Origin: an uncultured Xanthobacter sp.
GTDB lineage: Bacteria > Pseudomonadota > Alphaproteobacteria > Rhizobiales > Xanthobacteraceae
Length of the DNA: 45,283 nt
Direction of reading: 5' to 3'
Assembly: GCA_937872325.1 (NCBI GenBank)
Contig: CALMSN010000126.1
Span: forward strand, 1-45,283
Shown: piece by piece, positions 26,609 to 36,618 of the stretch
Numbering within the stretch: position 1 is the stretch's first letter
Layout: each line of letters begins with the position of its first letter
The notes under the pieces: model-generated
Seen by the model: only the letters and a program-made list of their open reading frames with translations
Database searches by the model: none
What the model was told of the DNA's origin: nothing
Position numbers and translations under genes: made by a program

Positions 26609-27362
26609 GCCGCCCAATCTCCTGATCCTGGCCGGCACCACGGAGGCGGCGGGGTTGGCGCGCGCGTTGGCGGCGGCCGGGATCGCCGGCACCGTCTCGT
26701 TCGCCGGCCGGGTGGAGCGCCTGCCGGCGCAGCCGCTGCCGCAGCGGGTCGGCGGCTTCGGCGGGGTGGCCGGGCTGGGGGCCTACCTGCGCGCCCACCG
26801 CATCACCCATGTGATCGACGCCACCCATCCCTTTGCCGCGCAGATGAGCGCCCACGCGGTCGCCGCCTGCGCCGAGGCCGGCGTGCCCCTGGTCGCGCTG
26901 ACCCGGCCGGCCTGGACCGAGGAGCCCGGCGATCGCTGGATCCGGGTGCCGGACATGGCCGCCGCGGTGGCGGCGCTCGCCCGCCCGGCCGGCCGGGTGA
27001 TGCTGGCGGTGGGGCGGATGCAGCTGGCGCAATTCGCGGTCCATCCGCAGCACTTCTACCTTCTGCGCTTCGTCGAGCCGGCCACCGCCCCCCAGCCCTT
27101 CCCGGACTGCCGGGTGGTGGTGGATCGCGGCCCGTTCAGCCCCGAGGCCGACCGCCGGCTGATGGAAGAGCATGGCATCGATCTGGTGGTTTCGAAGAAT
27201 TCGGGCGGCACCGGCGCCTATGCCAAGATCGCCGCGGCCCGGGCGCTGGGACTTCCGGTGGTGATGATCGACCGTCCGCCGCCGCTGGCCCGCGCCGAGG
27301 CGGCGAGCGTCGATGCGGTGCTCCACTTCATCGCTCATGCCGGCACCGACCGCGGCGTGTAG
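26607..27362 (+). CDS. cobK: Precorrin-6A reductase, CobK
   Basis: It reduces precorrin-6A to dihydro-precorrin-6 with NADPH. Motifs: [18 protein letters not shown] at the start, VIDATHPFAAQMSAHAV, LRFVEPATAP, VVDRGPFSPEADRRLM and VVSKNSGGTGAYAKI. It is on the plus strand while its neighbours cobL and cobJ are on the minus strand, so it lies antisense inside the long cob operon. Its 3' end overlaps the cobJ 3' end by 28 bases, and its ATG overlaps the cobL ATG. It must have its own promoter, perhaps inside the cobL repeat region. Confidence 0.93.
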   Translation: MPPNLLILAGTTEAAGLARALAAAGIAGTVSFAGRVERLPAQPLPQRVGGFGGVAGLGAYLRAHRITHVIDATHPFAAQMSAHAVAACAEAGVPLVALTRPAWTEEPGDRWIRVPDMAAAVAALARPAGRVMLAVGRMQLAQFAVHPQHFYLLRFVEPATAPQPFPDCRVVVDRGPFSPEADRRLMEEHGIDLVVSKNSGGTGAYAKIAAARALGLPVVMIDRPPPLARAEAASVDAVLHFIAHAGTDRGV

Positions 27363-28087
27363 ACGATCGGGACGCCCTCGCGCGCGATCATCCGGGTAGT
27401 GGAGGAGCCGACCAGCACCACGGTGCGCATGTCGGCCATCTCCGGCCGCGCCTGCGCCAGCGGCACCACCGTTATCGCCTCCTCCGGCGTCGAGACGGCG
27501 CGGGCGAAGATCACGATGCGGCCGGGCTCGCAGGCGGCGTGCAGGATGTCGAGCACCCGGCCGAAGCCCTCGGGGCGGGCGAGCGAGCGCGGATTGTAGA
27601 AGGCGATGGCGAAATCGGCCTCCACCGCGAGGCGCAGGCGGCGCTCGATCAGCGCCCACGGCTTCAGGTTGTCGGACAGGTTGATGGCGCAGAAATCATG
27701 CCCCAGCGGCGCCCCGGCCCGCGCCGCGGCGGCCAGCATGGCGGTGATGCCGGGCAGCACGCGGACCTCGATCCGCCGCCAGCCGGCATCGCCCTGCTCC
27801 AGCGCCTCGAACACCGCGGCCGCCATGGCGAACACGCCGGGATCGCCGGAGGAGACCACCACCACCCGCCGCCCCTCGGCGGCGAGGGCGAGGGCGTGGC
27901 GGGCGCGGTCGATCTCCTCGCGGTTGTCGCTCTCGTGCCGCACCAGCCCGGAGCGCGGCGCCACCCGACGGACATAGGGGATGTAGCCCACCACGTCGGT
28001 GGCGGCGTCGAGCGTCGCGGTCACTTCCGGCGTCACCAGCCGCCCGTCTCCCGGGCCGAGCCCGGCGATGGCGAGCCATCCGCTCAC
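27335..28087 (-). CDS. cobJ: Precorrin-3B C17-methyltransferase, CobJ
   Basis: It catalyses ring contraction coupled to C-17 methylation. Motifs: GWLAIAGLGPGDGRLVTPEV, DVVGYIPYV, VVVVSSGDPGVFAMAAAVFE, VLPGITAMLAAAARAGAPLG, DFCAINLSDNLKPW and AFYNPRS. The GTG start at 28087 overlaps the cobI stop as GTGA; the long open frame beyond it is a shadow of cobI. The size is 250 residues, as usual for the single-domain form. Confidence 0.94.
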   Translation of the reverse strand: MSGWLAIAGLGPGDGRLVTPEVTATLDAATDVVGYIPYVRRVAPRSGLVRHESDNREEIDRARHALALAAEGRRVVVVSSGDPGVFAMAAAVFEALEQGDAGWRRIEVRVLPGITAMLAAAARAGAPLGHDFCAINLSDNLKPWALIERRLRLAVEADFAIAFYNPRSLARPEGFGRVLDILHAACEPGRIVIFARAVSTPEEAITVVPLAQARPEMADMRTVVLVGSSTTRMIAREGVPIVYTPRSVPA

Positions 28088-28812
28088 GGCCGCCGCCCCT
28101 GGCCGTGGACGATGACGATGGAGAAATAGGGCGCGCTCGCCCCCTCCACCTCGGCCAGCGGCGTCACCCGCTCTTCCGCCATGCTGGCATATTCCACCAG
28201 GATGGCGCGCTCCGCCTTGCCGGCGGTCTCCAGGGCGCGGCGGACGCGGCCGAGGTTGCGGCCGATCTTCATCACCACCAGGGCATCGGTCTCGACCATC
28301 CGGCGGGCGAGCTCGGCCTCCGGCATGGTGCCGGCGAGCACGGTGAGCACATCGTCGCCCCAGGTGACCGGCGCGCCGCTGGCCGTCCAGGCCGCCGACA
28401 TCCCGGTCACCGCCGGCACCACCTCCACCGGCACCTGCCCCTTGAGGCGGATGTGCAGGTGCATGAAGGAGCCGTAGAAGAAGGGGTCGCCCTCGCACAG
28501 CACCACCACGTCCTCGCCCGCCTCCGCCAGCGCCTGCAGGTGGGCGGCCGCCGTGGCGTAGAAGCCGGACAGCGCCGCGTTGTAGCGCGGGTCGTCGAGC
28601 GGGATCTCGGTGGTGACCGGATAGTCCATGGGGAATTCGCGCACATCCGGCCGCAGCATGCCGGCGACGATGCCGCGCGCGCGGCCGGAAAGGCCGGCCT
28701 TGCGGAAGAAGGCGAGGTTGACGGCGCCGCGCACCAAGCGGTCGGCGCGCACGCTCATCAGCTCCGGGTCGCCGGGCCCGAGCCCGACGCCGTAGACGAT
28801 GCCGGGGCTCAT
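28084..28812 (-). CDS. cobI: Precorrin-2 C20-methyltransferase, CobI
   Basis: It methylates precorrin-2 at C-20 to give precorrin-3A. Motifs: GIVYGVGLGPGDPELMSV, AFFRKAG, MDYPVTTEIP, VVVLCEGDPFFYGSFMHLHI, VVPAVTGMSAAW and MKIGRNLGRV. ATG 28812 overlaps the cobH stop (28809) by 4 bases; cobJ overlaps its end in the same way. Confidence 0.95.
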   Translation of the reverse strand: MSPGIVYGVGLGPGDPELMSVRADRLVRGAVNLAFFRKAGLSGRARGIVAGMLRPDVREFPMDYPVTTEIPLDDPRYNAALSGFYATAAAHLQALAEAGEDVVVLCEGDPFFYGSFMHLHIRLKGQVPVEVVPAVTGMSAAWTASGAPVTWGDDVLTVLAGTMPEAELARRMVETDALVVMKIGRNLGRVRRALETAGKAERAILVEYASMAEERVTPLAEVEGASAPYFSIVIVHGQGRRP

Positions 28813-29438
28813 TCCGCCCGGCTCGCGATAGCGTTGACCGCGGCGACCGTGATGGCGCTGCCGCCGAGGCGGCCCTCGACGATCAGGCAGGGCGCCGGCC
28901 GCGCCGCCCACAGCGCCGCCTTCGATTCGGCCGCGCCCACGAAGCCCACCGGGCAGCCGATGATGGCAGCCGGGCGCGGGCAGTCCTGATCCTCCAGCAT
29001 CTCCAGCAGGTGGAAGAGGGCCGTGGGGGCGTTGCCGATGGCGACGACGGCGCCCTTCAGATGCGGCCGCCACAGCTCCAGCGCCGCGGCCGAGCGGGTG
29101 GTCCGCAGCCGCTCGGCGAGGGCGGGCACCTCGGCCGACTGGAGGGTGCAGATCACCGGGTTGGCCGCGGGCAGGCGGGTGCGGGTGATGCCCTCGCTGA
29201 CCATCCGGGCATCACAGAGAATCGGCGCGCCAGCTTCCATCGCGGTCCGCGCGGCGTCGACCACGTCGGGGGAGAAGCGGATGTGGGCTTCCAGGCCGAC
29301 CATGCCGGCGGCATGGATCATCCGCACCGCCACCTGCGCCTCGTCGGGCGTGAACGGCTGGAGGTCGGCCTCGGCCCGGATCATCGCGAAGGACTGGGCA
29401 TAGATGGCCGCGCCGTCGGTTTCGTAACTGTAGGGCAT
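28809..29438 (-). CDS. cobH: Precorrin-8X methylmutase, CobH
   Basis: It moves the C-11 methyl to C-12, giving hydrogenobyrinic acid. Visible signatures are RMIHAAGMVGL with the catalytic His, APILCDARMVSEGI, TRSAAALELW, AIGNAPTALFHLLEML, and AAIIGCPVGFVGAAESK. The length of 209 residues is typical. It follows cobG by 3 bases. Confidence 0.95.
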   Translation of the reverse strand: MPYSYETDGAAIYAQSFAMIRAEADLQPFTPDEAQVAVRMIHAAGMVGLEAHIRFSPDVVDAARTAMEAGAPILCDARMVSEGITRTRLPAANPVICTLQSAEVPALAERLRTTRSAAALELWRPHLKGAVVAIGNAPTALFHLLEMLEDQDCPRPAAIIGCPVGFVGAAESKAALWAARPAPCLIVEGRLGGSAITVAAVNAIASRAE

Positions 29439-29441
29439 CCG

Positions 29442-30614
29442 TCAGCCGCCGAGCATCGCCTGGACCTGCCGCGGCGGGATCGCGCGGCGGTGGGGTTCAT
29501 CCCATGGTGTTCCATTCGTGACAAGGTCGAAGGCCCCCTCGCGCCCCACCAGCGTCAGCTCGGCCGGGCCGGGACGGGCGCAGCCCTTGGCGCAGCCGGA
29601 GACATGCAGCGTGGCGCCGCGGGGCACCGCCGGGGCCAGCGCGCGGGCAAGCTCGCGGGTCGCGACGCTGGCCTGCGGGCAGCCCGGCGCGCCGGTGCAG
29701 GCGATGACGCGGAGCAGCGGGTCGCCGGGGGTGAGGATCAGGTCCGGCGCGGCGTCGAGCCGCCCGGCGGCGGAGGGATCCGGCAGGTGGACCATGCGCC
29801 ACGGGGTGATGCGCAGGCGGGTGGCGCCGCTGTCGGCCAGCAGATGCAGGTCCTGCGCCCGCAACTGGCCGAATGCGGCGGCGACGCAGAGCCCCGCGCC
29901 CATGGCGCCGGGGCGGGGCGGCGGGGCGGCGGGGTTGGGCGGCATCGCGCCCCGCAGGTCCGCCGGCAGCGTGGCGCCGGCCGCCAGATGCGCTGCGATC
30001 CGGCCGCGGCCGTCCGCCCCGACGCCGCCGGAGGCGAGGAACCAGCGGGCGAGGTCCAGCGCCAATGCCACGGCCTCGGCGGGACCGGCGACCGCCCGGC
30101 CTCCGGCCTCACCGTCGGCGCGGACGATCAGCGTGCCGCCCGAGGCCTCGATGCGGATGTCGCCGCTGATGCCGTCGAGCCGGCGCAGCGGGCCGGCATC
30201 GATCACGAAGCCGAATTTCGAGGGCAGCAGCGCGAAGGCACGGGCTGCAAGCTGCGCCGCCAGGGCCTCGGCGCAGCGGGTCTGGGCATCGTCCGCCGCG
30301 AGGGCGCGGAACGGGTCGACGATGATGTTGCGCCGGCCTTCCGCATCCGCCTCCGGATCGAGGAGGCCGAGGCGCGCCAGCCCGTCGAGCAGAGCGGGAT
30401 GGGCGCCCGCGCGCACCCCGCGCAGTTGCAGGTTGGCGCGGTTGGTGAGCTCGATGATGCCGTGGCCGTGGCGTGCGGCGAGGTCGGCGAGGCCGTGGGC
30501 GGCGTCCGGGGTCAGCTCGCCGCCGGGCGGACGCACCCGGACCACCAGCCCGTCGCCGGAGAGCATGGGCCGGTGCGCGCCGGGGCACCAGCCCCTGACG
30601 GCGGGCGCGCTCAT
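29442..30614 (-). CDS. cobG: Precorrin-3B synthase, CobG
   Basis: An iron-sulfur mono-oxygenase that uses O2 to make precorrin-3B, the marker of the aerobic pathway. It belongs to the nitrite/sulfite reductase ferredoxin fold: N-terminal [17 protein letters not shown] and [14 protein letters not shown], and the cluster cysteines in [10 protein letters not shown] and [15 protein letters not shown] 30614 overlaps the cobN stop (ATGA); the open frame reaching 30662 is within cobN. Confidence 0.93.
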   Translation of the reverse strand: MSAPAVRGWCPGAHRPMLSGDGLVVRVRPPGGELTPDAAHGLADLAARHGHGIIELTNRANLQLRGVRAGAHPALLDGLARLGLLDPEADAEGRRNIIVDPFRALAADDAQTRCAEALAAQLAARAFALLPSKFGFVIDAGPLRRLDGISGDIRIEASGGTLIVRADGEAGGRAVAGPAEAVALALDLARWFLASGGVGADGRGRIAAHLAAGATLPADLRGAMPPNPAAPPPRPGAMGAGLCVAAAFGQLRAQDLHLLADSGATRLRITPWRMVHLPDPSAAGRLDAAPDLILTPGDPLLRVIACTGAPGCPQASVATRELARALAPAVPRGATLHVSGCAKGCARPGPAELTLVGREGAFDLVTNGTPWDEPHRRAIPPRQVQAMLGG

Positions 30615-33600
30615 GCCCCCGCCTCCAGCGCGGCGACCACCGAGTTGCGGCGCGAGGACCACAGCCCGGCGGCATGGAGGGCGGCGAAGCGGCTCCGCAG
30701 GGCGGCCAGCGCCTGCGGATTGGCCTCGGCCATGAAGGCGACGACGTCGGCATCGCCCAGGGTGGCGTCCCAGTAGAGATCGAACAGGTGGGCCGGCACG
30801 GCCCCGGCCAGATGGGCGAAGGCCGCCATGTTCTCCAGCGTGGCGGCGATCTCGGCCGCGCCGCGGAAGCCGTGCCGCCGCATGCCGCCGGTCCAGCCGG
30901 GATGGGCGGCGCGGGCGCGCACCACGCGGGCGATCTCCTCGGCCAGCGGGCGGGCCCGCGGCCGGGTGGGATCGGTGGTGTCGAGGTGGTAGAGCGCGGC
31001 GTGGCCGCCGGCCACCGCCTGCGCGGCGGCAAAGCCGGCCTCGTGGCCGGCATAGTCCTCGGCGAGGAGAAGGTCGGTCTCGGGCAGGTCCTGGAGGTGG
31101 ACGAAGGCGTCGGCGCCGGCCACCCGCGCGCGCAGCCCGGCCTCGTCGCGCGTCGCCGCTTCGCCGTCGAGGGCGAAGGCGCTGGCGGCGAGCCAGGCCT
31201 CGCCCGCGGCCCGGCGCCCGTCCTCGGAATAGTCGGTCAGCGCGGCGCCGATGCCGAGGCCGAACCCGCCCGGGGCGGGGCCGTAGACCCGCGGCGCCTC
31301 GCGGCCAACATAGGGGTTCCAGTTGGCCGTCTCGTCACGCCCGGCCAGCGCCCGCACCGCCTGCTGGAACAAGGCGGAGAGGGTGGGGAACACATCGCGG
31401 AACAGGCCGGACACGCGCAGCGTCACGTCGATGCGTGGCCGGTCCAGCTCGGCGATGGGGATGACCTCGATGCCGCCGACCCGCTCCGAGCCGGCATCCC
31501 ACACCGGCTTCACCCCCAGGAGCGCCAGCGCCATGGCGAACTCCTCGCCGGCGGTGCGCATGGTGGCCGAGCCCCACAGGTCGACGATCAGCGCGCGCGG
31601 CCACTCGCCCTCGTCCTGCAGGTGGCGGCGCACCAGCTCCTCCGCCAGCCGGATGCCCTGGGCGTAGGCGGCGCGGGTCGGCACCGCGCGCGGATCGGTG
31701 GTGAAGAGGTTGCGCCCGGTGGGCAGCACATCGGCGCGGCCGCGATAGGGCGAGCCGGAAGGGCCGGGCGCGATCCGCCTTCCGTCGAGGGCATCGAGCA
31801 GCGCCGCGCGCTCCGCCGCCGCCGAGGCGCCCACGTCGAAGGCGCCGGCCGCCGCGGGGGCGCGCCCCCAGACGTGCAGGCCGTCGCCGAACTGGCTGTC
31901 CTTCAGGTCGCACACGAAGCGGTCGATGCGGGTGAGCGCCTCGGCCGGGCTGGCGGCGGGGCCCAGGCCGAGGTCGCGCTCCACGCCGCGGGCCCGGGCC
32001 TCGTCGCGGATGTCGCGGACGAGGCGCTCGCGCCGTTTCGGATCGAGGCCGTCGGCATTGGAGAACTCGTCCAGCAGGGCTTCGAGCCGGGCGAGGTGCG
32101 CCGGCGCGCCGGACGCGCGCAGCGGCGGCGGGACATGGCCGAGCGTCACCGCGCCGATCCGCCGCTTGGCCTGCGCCGCCTCGCCGGGATCGTTGACGAT
32201 GAAGGGATAGATCACTGGCAGGGCCCCGGCCAGCGCCTCCGGCCAGCAGGCCTGCGAGAGCGCCACCGCCTTCCCCGGCAGCCATTCGAGGGTGCCGTGG
32301 GCGCCCACATGCACCAGGGCGTCCACCCCCTGCCGCAGCCAGAGATAGAACGCCACGTAGGCGTGGCGCGGCACGCGGGCGAGGTCGTGATAGTCGTCGT
32401 CGCGTCGCTCCCGCCGGCCGCGCTCGGGCTGGAGGGCGACGATGATCCGCCCCCGCCGCAGCGCCTTGAAGGCGAAGCCCTGCGCCGTGGCGTCGGGATC
32501 GTCCTCCGGCGCGCCCCACGCTGCCGCGAGATCGCCGCGCAGGGGATCGGGAAGGCCGGCCAGCGCCGCCGCGTAGTCGGCCAGGGGCCAGAAGATCCGC
32601 TCCTCGCAAAGCGCCTCGGCCAGCGGCCGCCCCTGCGCCACCACGTAGCCGGCGCCGGCGAGATCGCAGAGGATCGCCTCGGCCGAGGCCAGCGCGTCGA
32701 GGCCCACCGCATGGGCCATGTTCCAGTCCCGGCCGGGATAGGTGGAGAGCACCAGCGCGAGGCGCCGCGCGCCGGCGGGCCGCGCGGCGAGGGCGTGCCA
32801 CGCCGCGACTTTGTCGGCGATCGCGGCGATGCGGCCGGGCTCCGGCGCGTGCAGGGCGCGGGCGAACTGGAGGTCGGGGTCGCGGGCGTCCGCGGCCTTG
32901 AAGGAGGCGACACCGGCAAACAGCCGCCCGTCCACCTCCGGCAGCACCACGTGCATGGCGAGGTCGGCCGGCGACAGGCCGCGCGTGGCATTCGCCCACG
33001 CCTCCCGGGTGGAGGTGGCGAGCGCCACCTGGAACACCGGCACCCCCGCCGCATCGAGCGGCGAGGCGCCGGCCTCGCCGCGGCCGGAGAAGGCGGTGGC
33101 GTTGACGATGGCGGCGGGCTTCAGCTCGGCCACCCGCCGGGCCAGCCAGAGCGCGGCCTCCGGCGCCTTCAGCGAGGGCGCGAACAGGCCCAGAACCGCG
33201 AAGCCGCGCGCCCGCAGCGCGGCGAACAGCGCCTCCACCGGCGCCATGTCCGCGGCCACCAGATAGGCGCGGTAGAAGACCACGAGCACCAGCGGCGGGG
33301 CGGCGAGGGCCGGGGCCTCGTGGTGGAGGGCAGGGGCGTGCAGGCGTGGGTCGGGCGCCGAGGCCTCGTTCCGCGGCGCCCGAGGGTCGAATGGCGGCAG
33401 CGCATTCGAGGCGGGACTCTCCGACGAGCCACGATCCTGCGCCGCTAGGGAGTGGAGCGGGGACTGTGCGTTCGAACCCTCAGGCGACGTCCGAGCGTGG
33501 AGCGGTGGCGGTGCATTCGGGCCGGCAGTTGCGGTCTCGCCCCCGATCGGCGGGATTGCGATGCCGAACGCAGGCCGCGCATCGTCGCCGGAAGCCGGTG

Positions 33601-34564
33601 TTGAAACCCGGTCCTGCGGCGTCCGAGCGCCGAACTCCGGCAGCGTTTGCGCGCCAGGGGGCCGGGTCGAGCCCCCGTCCTGCTGCATCCCGACGCTGAA
33701 CGGTGGCAACGCATCCGGTGCGGAAGCCGGTGCTGAAACCCGGTCCTGCGGCATCCAAGCGGCCGATGGAGGCAGGGTCTCCTGGCCGGTCACCGGAAAA
33801 GGGCCGCCGTCCCGCGGCATCCCGACGCCCGACGGCGGCACATTTGGAGCGGGAGCCCGCGTCGAGCCCTCGTCTCCCGCGAAGCCCGCACCGAGCGAGG
33901 GCAGCGCCTTTGATCCGGAAGCCCGAACAGAGCCCGCGTCCTGCGCCATCCCGACGCCCAACGGCGGCATCGCGTCCGGGCTGGCAAGGGGCGTCGAGAC
34001 CCCGCCTTCCGGCGTCCAGGTGCCGAACGGCGGCAGCGCCTTCGAGCCGGGGACCGGGGCGGCATAGAGGCCGGCGGCGAGCGCCATCTGGGCCAGGGCC
34101 GCCTGCGCCGCCACCGCCCCGCCGGTGTCGCACAGCTCCGCCAGCCGCCGCAGGGTCGAGACCGGCACGGTGGAGACGGCATCCAGCCGCGGGTCCGTCC
34201 GCCCGTCCGCCGGCAGCACCGCCAGCGCGATGGCATCGCGGCGGGCCAGCGCCTCGATCTGGCTCAGTCCATAGGGCCAGTACGGCACCCCGCCGATGAG
34301 CCGGATCAGGATGCCTTTGGCGCCGTGGAGTGTGCGCTCCACATAGGTGTCCACCGACAGCGGATGCCGGAGCGCGGCGATGTTGGCGAGCCGCAGCGAC
34401 GCCATCGTGCCGTGGGGCCCGCCGGCCCGGTGCCAGCCGGCCGCAAACGCACCGAGATCGGAATCGGAGAACGACAGCACCACGAGGTCCGCGGGACTTT
34501 GCCCGAGATCGGTGGGGGTCTCGGTCTCCTCCAGCCCGTGGCTTTCGCGGAAGACGACGTGCAT
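30611..34564 (-). CDS. cobN: Cobaltochelatase subunit CobN with a repetitive insertion
   Basis: The large subunit of the ATP-dependent cobalt chelatase that inserts Co into hydrogenobyrinic acid diamide; the partner subunits CobS and CobT are not in this window. The N-terminus ([16 protein letters not shown], then [20 protein letters not shown]) and the conserved core ([102 protein letters not shown]) are intact. Between residues about 172 and 425 there is a proline- and serine-rich repetitive insertion not expected in CobN; with it the protein is 1317 residues. It starts 3 bases after cobW. Confidence 0.92.
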   Translation of the reverse strand: MHVVFRESHGLEETETPTDLGQSPADLVVLSFSDSDLGAFAAGWHRAGGPHGTMASLRLANIAALRHPLSVDTYVERTLHGAKGILIRLIGGVPYWPYGLSQIEALARRDAIALAVLPADGRTDPRLDAVSTVPVSTLRRLAELCDTGGAVAAQAALAQMALAAGLYAAPVPGSKALPPFGTWTPEGGVSTPLASPDAMPPLGVGMAQDAGSVRASGSKALPSLGAGFAGDEGSTRAPAPNVPPSGVGMPRDGGPFPVTGQETLPPSAAWMPQDRVSAPASAPDALPPFSVGMQQDGGSTRPPGAQTLPEFGARTPQDRVSTPASGDDARPAFGIAIPPIGGETATAGPNAPPPLHARTSPEGSNAQSPLHSLAAQDRGSSESPASNALPPFDPRAPRNEASAPDPRLHAPALHHEAPALAAPPLVLVVFYRAYLVAADMAPVEALFAALRARGFAVLGLFAPSLKAPEAALWLARRVAELKPAAIVNATAFSGRGEAGASPLDAAGVPVFQVALATSTREAWANATRGLSPADLAMHVVLPEVDGRLFAGVASFKAADARDPDLQFARALHAPEPGRIAAIADKVAAWHALAARPAGARRLALVLSTYPGRDWNMAHAVGLDALASAEAILCDLAGAGYVVAQGRPLAEALCEERIFWPLADYAAALAGLPDPLRGDLAAAWGAPEDDPDATAQGFAFKALRRGRIIVALQPERGRRERRDDDYHDLARVPRHAYVAFYLWLRQGVDALVHVGAHGTLEWLPGKAVALSQACWPEALAGALPVIYPFIVNDPGEAAQAKRRIGAVTLGHVPPPLRASGAPAHLARLEALLDEFSNADGLDPKRRERLVRDIRDEARARGVERDLGLGPAASPAEALTRIDRFVCDLKDSQFGDGLHVWGRAPAAAGAFDVGASAAAERAALLDALDGRRIAPGPSGSPYRGRADVLPTGRNLFTTDPRAVPTRAAYAQGIRLAEELVRRHLQDEGEWPRALIVDLWGSATMRTAGEEFAMALALLGVKPVWDAGSERVGGIEVIPIAELDRPRIDVTLRVSGLFRDVFPTLSALFQQAVRALAGRDETANWNPYVGREAPRVYGPAPGGFGLGIGAALTDYSEDGRRAAGEAWLAASAFALDGEAATRDEAGLRARVAGADAFVHLQDLPETDLLLAEDYAGHEAGFAAAQAVAGGHAALYHLDTTDPTRPRARPLAEEIARVVRARAAHPGWTGGMRRHGFRGAAEIAATLENMAAFAHLAGAVPAHLFDLYWDATLGDADVVAFMAEANPQALAALRSRFAALHAAGLWSSRRNSVVAALEAGA
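33290..34052 (-). repeat. Degenerate 63-69-bp coding repeats inside cobN
   Basis: About ten diverged units of 21-23 residues follow the pattern (A/T)LPPF-x-x-GM-x-QD-x-GS-x2-P-x-S-x, for example [20 protein letters not shown] and [20 protein letters not shown]. The frame is kept through all of them. The region lies between the first structured segment and the VVFYRAYL segment of CobN, so it is probably a surface-exposed disordered loop. Confidence 0.72.
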
Positions 34565-34567
34565 GGC

Positions 34568-35623
34568 CTATTCGGCGGCCTTCGCCTGCGGCGCGAGCAC
34601 GGCGCGGATCGCGCCTTCGTCCACATGGTCGTGCTCGGCGATGACCACCAGCCGGCCCCGGCGCGCCTCGTCCGGCGTCCAGGGGCGGTCGGACTGGGGG
34701 GGCACCCGCGCGCCCACCGCCTGCCCCAGCAGCCCCATCGGCTCGCCCGCCACCGCGGCATAGCCCTTCACCCGCAGGATGTTCTGCGCCTCGGCTAGCT
34801 CGGTGATGCGGGCGACGATCTCCGCCGGATCGGCCAGCTCGGGGATGTCGATGACGACGCTGTCGAAGTCGTCGTGATCGTGGCCCTCCTCGGCGTCGTG
34901 GTGGCTGGGGCGGGCGTCGAGGTCGTCCTCCGCCGCCGCGCCGAGGCCGAGGATGACCCGCGGATCCACCGCGCCCTCCACCACCTCGACGATGGGCAGC
35001 GCCCGCGGCGCCTCGGCATGGATGATCGCCCTGGCCTTGGCCACGCCCTCCGGACCGGCGAGGTCGGACTTGGTGAGCAGCACGATGTCGGCGCAGGCGA
35101 TCTGGTCCTCGAACACCTCGCTGAGCGGGGTCTCGTGGTCGATGGCGGCATCGGCCTGGCGCTGGCGGTCCACCGCGGCCACGTCGGGGGCGAACCGGCC
35201 TGCGGCCACCGCCTCGGCATCGGCGAGCGCGATCACCCCGTCCACCGTGACCCTGGAGCGGATGTCCGGCCAGTCGAACGCCTTCACCAGCGGCTTCGGC
35301 AGGGCGAGCCCGCTGGTCTCGATCAGGATGTGGTCGGGCCGCGGATCGAGCGCCATCAAGGCCTCGATGGTGGGGATGAAGTCATCCGCCACGGTGCAGC
35401 AGATGCAGCCGTTGGCGAGCTCGATGATGTTCTCCGCCGGGCATTCCGGAATGGCGCAGCCCTTGAGGATCTCGCCGTCGACGCCGACGTCGCCGAACTC
35501 GTTGACCACCACCGCCAGGCGGCGGCCGCCGGGATTTCGCAGGAGGTGGGTGATGAGGGTGGTCTTGCCGGCACCGAGAAAGCCGGTGATCACGGTGACG
35601 GGCAGTTTTTCGAGATTGGCCAT
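34568..35623 (-). CDS. cobW: CobW, GTP-dependent metal chaperone
   Basis: A COG0523 GTPase thought to deliver cobalt to the CobNST chelatase. It begins PVTVITGFLGAGKTTLITHL (P-loop) and has VVNEFGDVG, the metal-binding CXCC in NGCICCTVADD, ILIETSGLALPKP, TKSDL and a His/Asp-rich segment (HHDAEEGHDHDD) before the C-terminal domain. ATG 35623 fits the family start; the frame upstream runs through the riboswitch. It is the first gene of the operon. Confidence 0.94.
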   Translation of the reverse strand: MANLEKLPVTVITGFLGAGKTTLITHLLRNPGGRRLAVVVNEFGDVGVDGEILKGCAIPECPAENIIELANGCICCTVADDFIPTIEALMALDPRPDHILIETSGLALPKPLVKAFDWPDIRSRVTVDGVIALADAEAVAAGRFAPDVAAVDRQRQADAAIDHETPLSEVFEDQIACADIVLLTKSDLAGPEGVAKARAIIHAEAPRALPIVEVVEGAVDPRVILGLGAAAEDDLDARPSHHDAEEGHDHDDFDSVVIDIPELADPAEIVARITELAEAQNILRVKGYAAVAGEPMGLLGQAVGARVPPQSDRPWTPDEARRGRLVVIAEHDHVDEGAIRAVLAPQAKAAE

Positions 35624-35721
35624 CGCGCCTTGGGTCCCACGTCGTGGTGGCACCGGCCGGGCGCGCGCGACGGGAAAGCTCAGGCTGCCCCGACGCCGGC
35701 ACACCCCGTCCGGTTCCGTCT

Positions 35722-35890
35722 GTGCAACTGGCAGGTCTCCCGGCTTGCGGATCTCGGAGCGGGGCTCCATCGGCCGCCCGGCCTTCCCGGCGTGGCAGCC
35801 AGTGGCATTGGGCGACCTCTCCGGTCACGGTCGCGGGGGCGGCTGCGCTTGGGCCCGGGTTCTCCGGCCGCGGCTCTTGAGCTAAAGCTC
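35722..35890 (-). promoter_or_regulatory. Cobalamin riboswitch upstream of cobW
   Basis: On the minus strand, in order: a GC-rich 5' part with CGCGACCGTGA, the conserved GCCACTGG, GGGAAGGCCGGGCGG, GATGGAGCC, and the B12-box-like AAGCCGGGAGACCTGCCAG at about 35728-35746. The order and spacing match the standard cobalamin riboswitch. It lies about 100 bases before cobW and should control the entire cobW-to-cobF operon. Outer limits are approximate. Confidence 0.85.
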
Positions 35891-36009
35891 TTTGAGTCGC
35901 CGTCGGCCCGGAGCCTGACGCATTCCCTTTTCATCTGTTCACACAGACACCAGTTGCCGCGGACTGTGCCCGAATGACCGACCCTGTCAAGCATGAAGGA
36001 GCCGGAGCG

Positions 36010-36618
36010 ATGGACGACCTCAACGAGCGTCACACCGCCAAGATGAAGGCCATCAAGGCCGCGCGCGACGAGATGATGAAGACCAGGACCGGGGAGAAGG
36101 GCCTCGTCATCGTCCATACCGGCACCGGCAAGGGCAAGTCCTCGGCCGGCTTCGGCATGATCATGCGCTGCATCGCCCACGGCATGGGCTGCGCGGTGGT
36201 GCAGTTCATCAAGGGCGACCGGCCCACCGGGGAGAAGACCCTGCTGCGCGAGCGCTTCACCGCGGAATGCCGGTTCTTCGTCTCCGGCGAGGGCTTCACC
36301 TGGGAGACACAGGATCGCGAGCGCGACATCGCCGCCGCCCGCAACGGCTGGCGCATCGCCCAGGAGCAGATCCTCGATCCGGACATAGACTTCGTGCTGC
36401 TGGACGAGATCAACATCGCCCTGCGCTACGACTATCTCGACATCCACGAGGTGGTGGATTTCCTTGTCACCCGCAAGCCGGCCATGACCCATGTCTGCCT
36501 CACCGGCCGCAATGCCAAACCGGAATTGATCGCCATCGCCGATCTTGTCACCGAGATGGGGCTGGTTAAGCATCCCTTCCGCGATGGGGTGAAGGCGCAG
36601 GCGGGAGTGGAATTCTGA
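36010..36618 (+). CDS. cobO: Corrinoid adenosyltransferase, CobO
   Basis: It transfers the adenosyl group of ATP to cob(I)yrinic acid diamide. Motifs: TGEKGLVIVHTGTGKGKSSA (P-loop), AVVQFIKGD, EGFTWETQDRERDIAAAR, DFVLLDEINIALRYDYL and THVCLTGRNA. ATG 36010 has AAGGAG 10 bases upstream; an in-frame ATG at 35974 lacks an RBS but would also be possible. It is divergent from cobW and overlaps the next start as TGATG. Confidence 0.94.
   Translation: MDDLNERHTAKMKAIKAARDEMMKTRTGEKGLVIVHTGTGKGKSSAGFGMIMRCIAHGMGCAVVQFIKGDRPTGEKTLLRERFTAECRFFVSGEGFTWETQDRERDIAAARNGWRIAQEQILDPDIDFVLLDEINIALRYDYLDIHEVVDFLVTRKPAMTHVCLTGRNAKPELIAIADLVTEMGLVKHPFRDGVKAQAGVEF

Noticed and set aside
29010-30776. 588-codon plus-strand frame opposite cobH and cobG
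   Set aside because: Antisense shadow; no start signal, low-complexity Gly/Arg/His content.
30674-33448. 924-codon plus-strand frame opposite cobN
   Set aside because: Antisense shadow; cobN motifs are clear on the minus strand.
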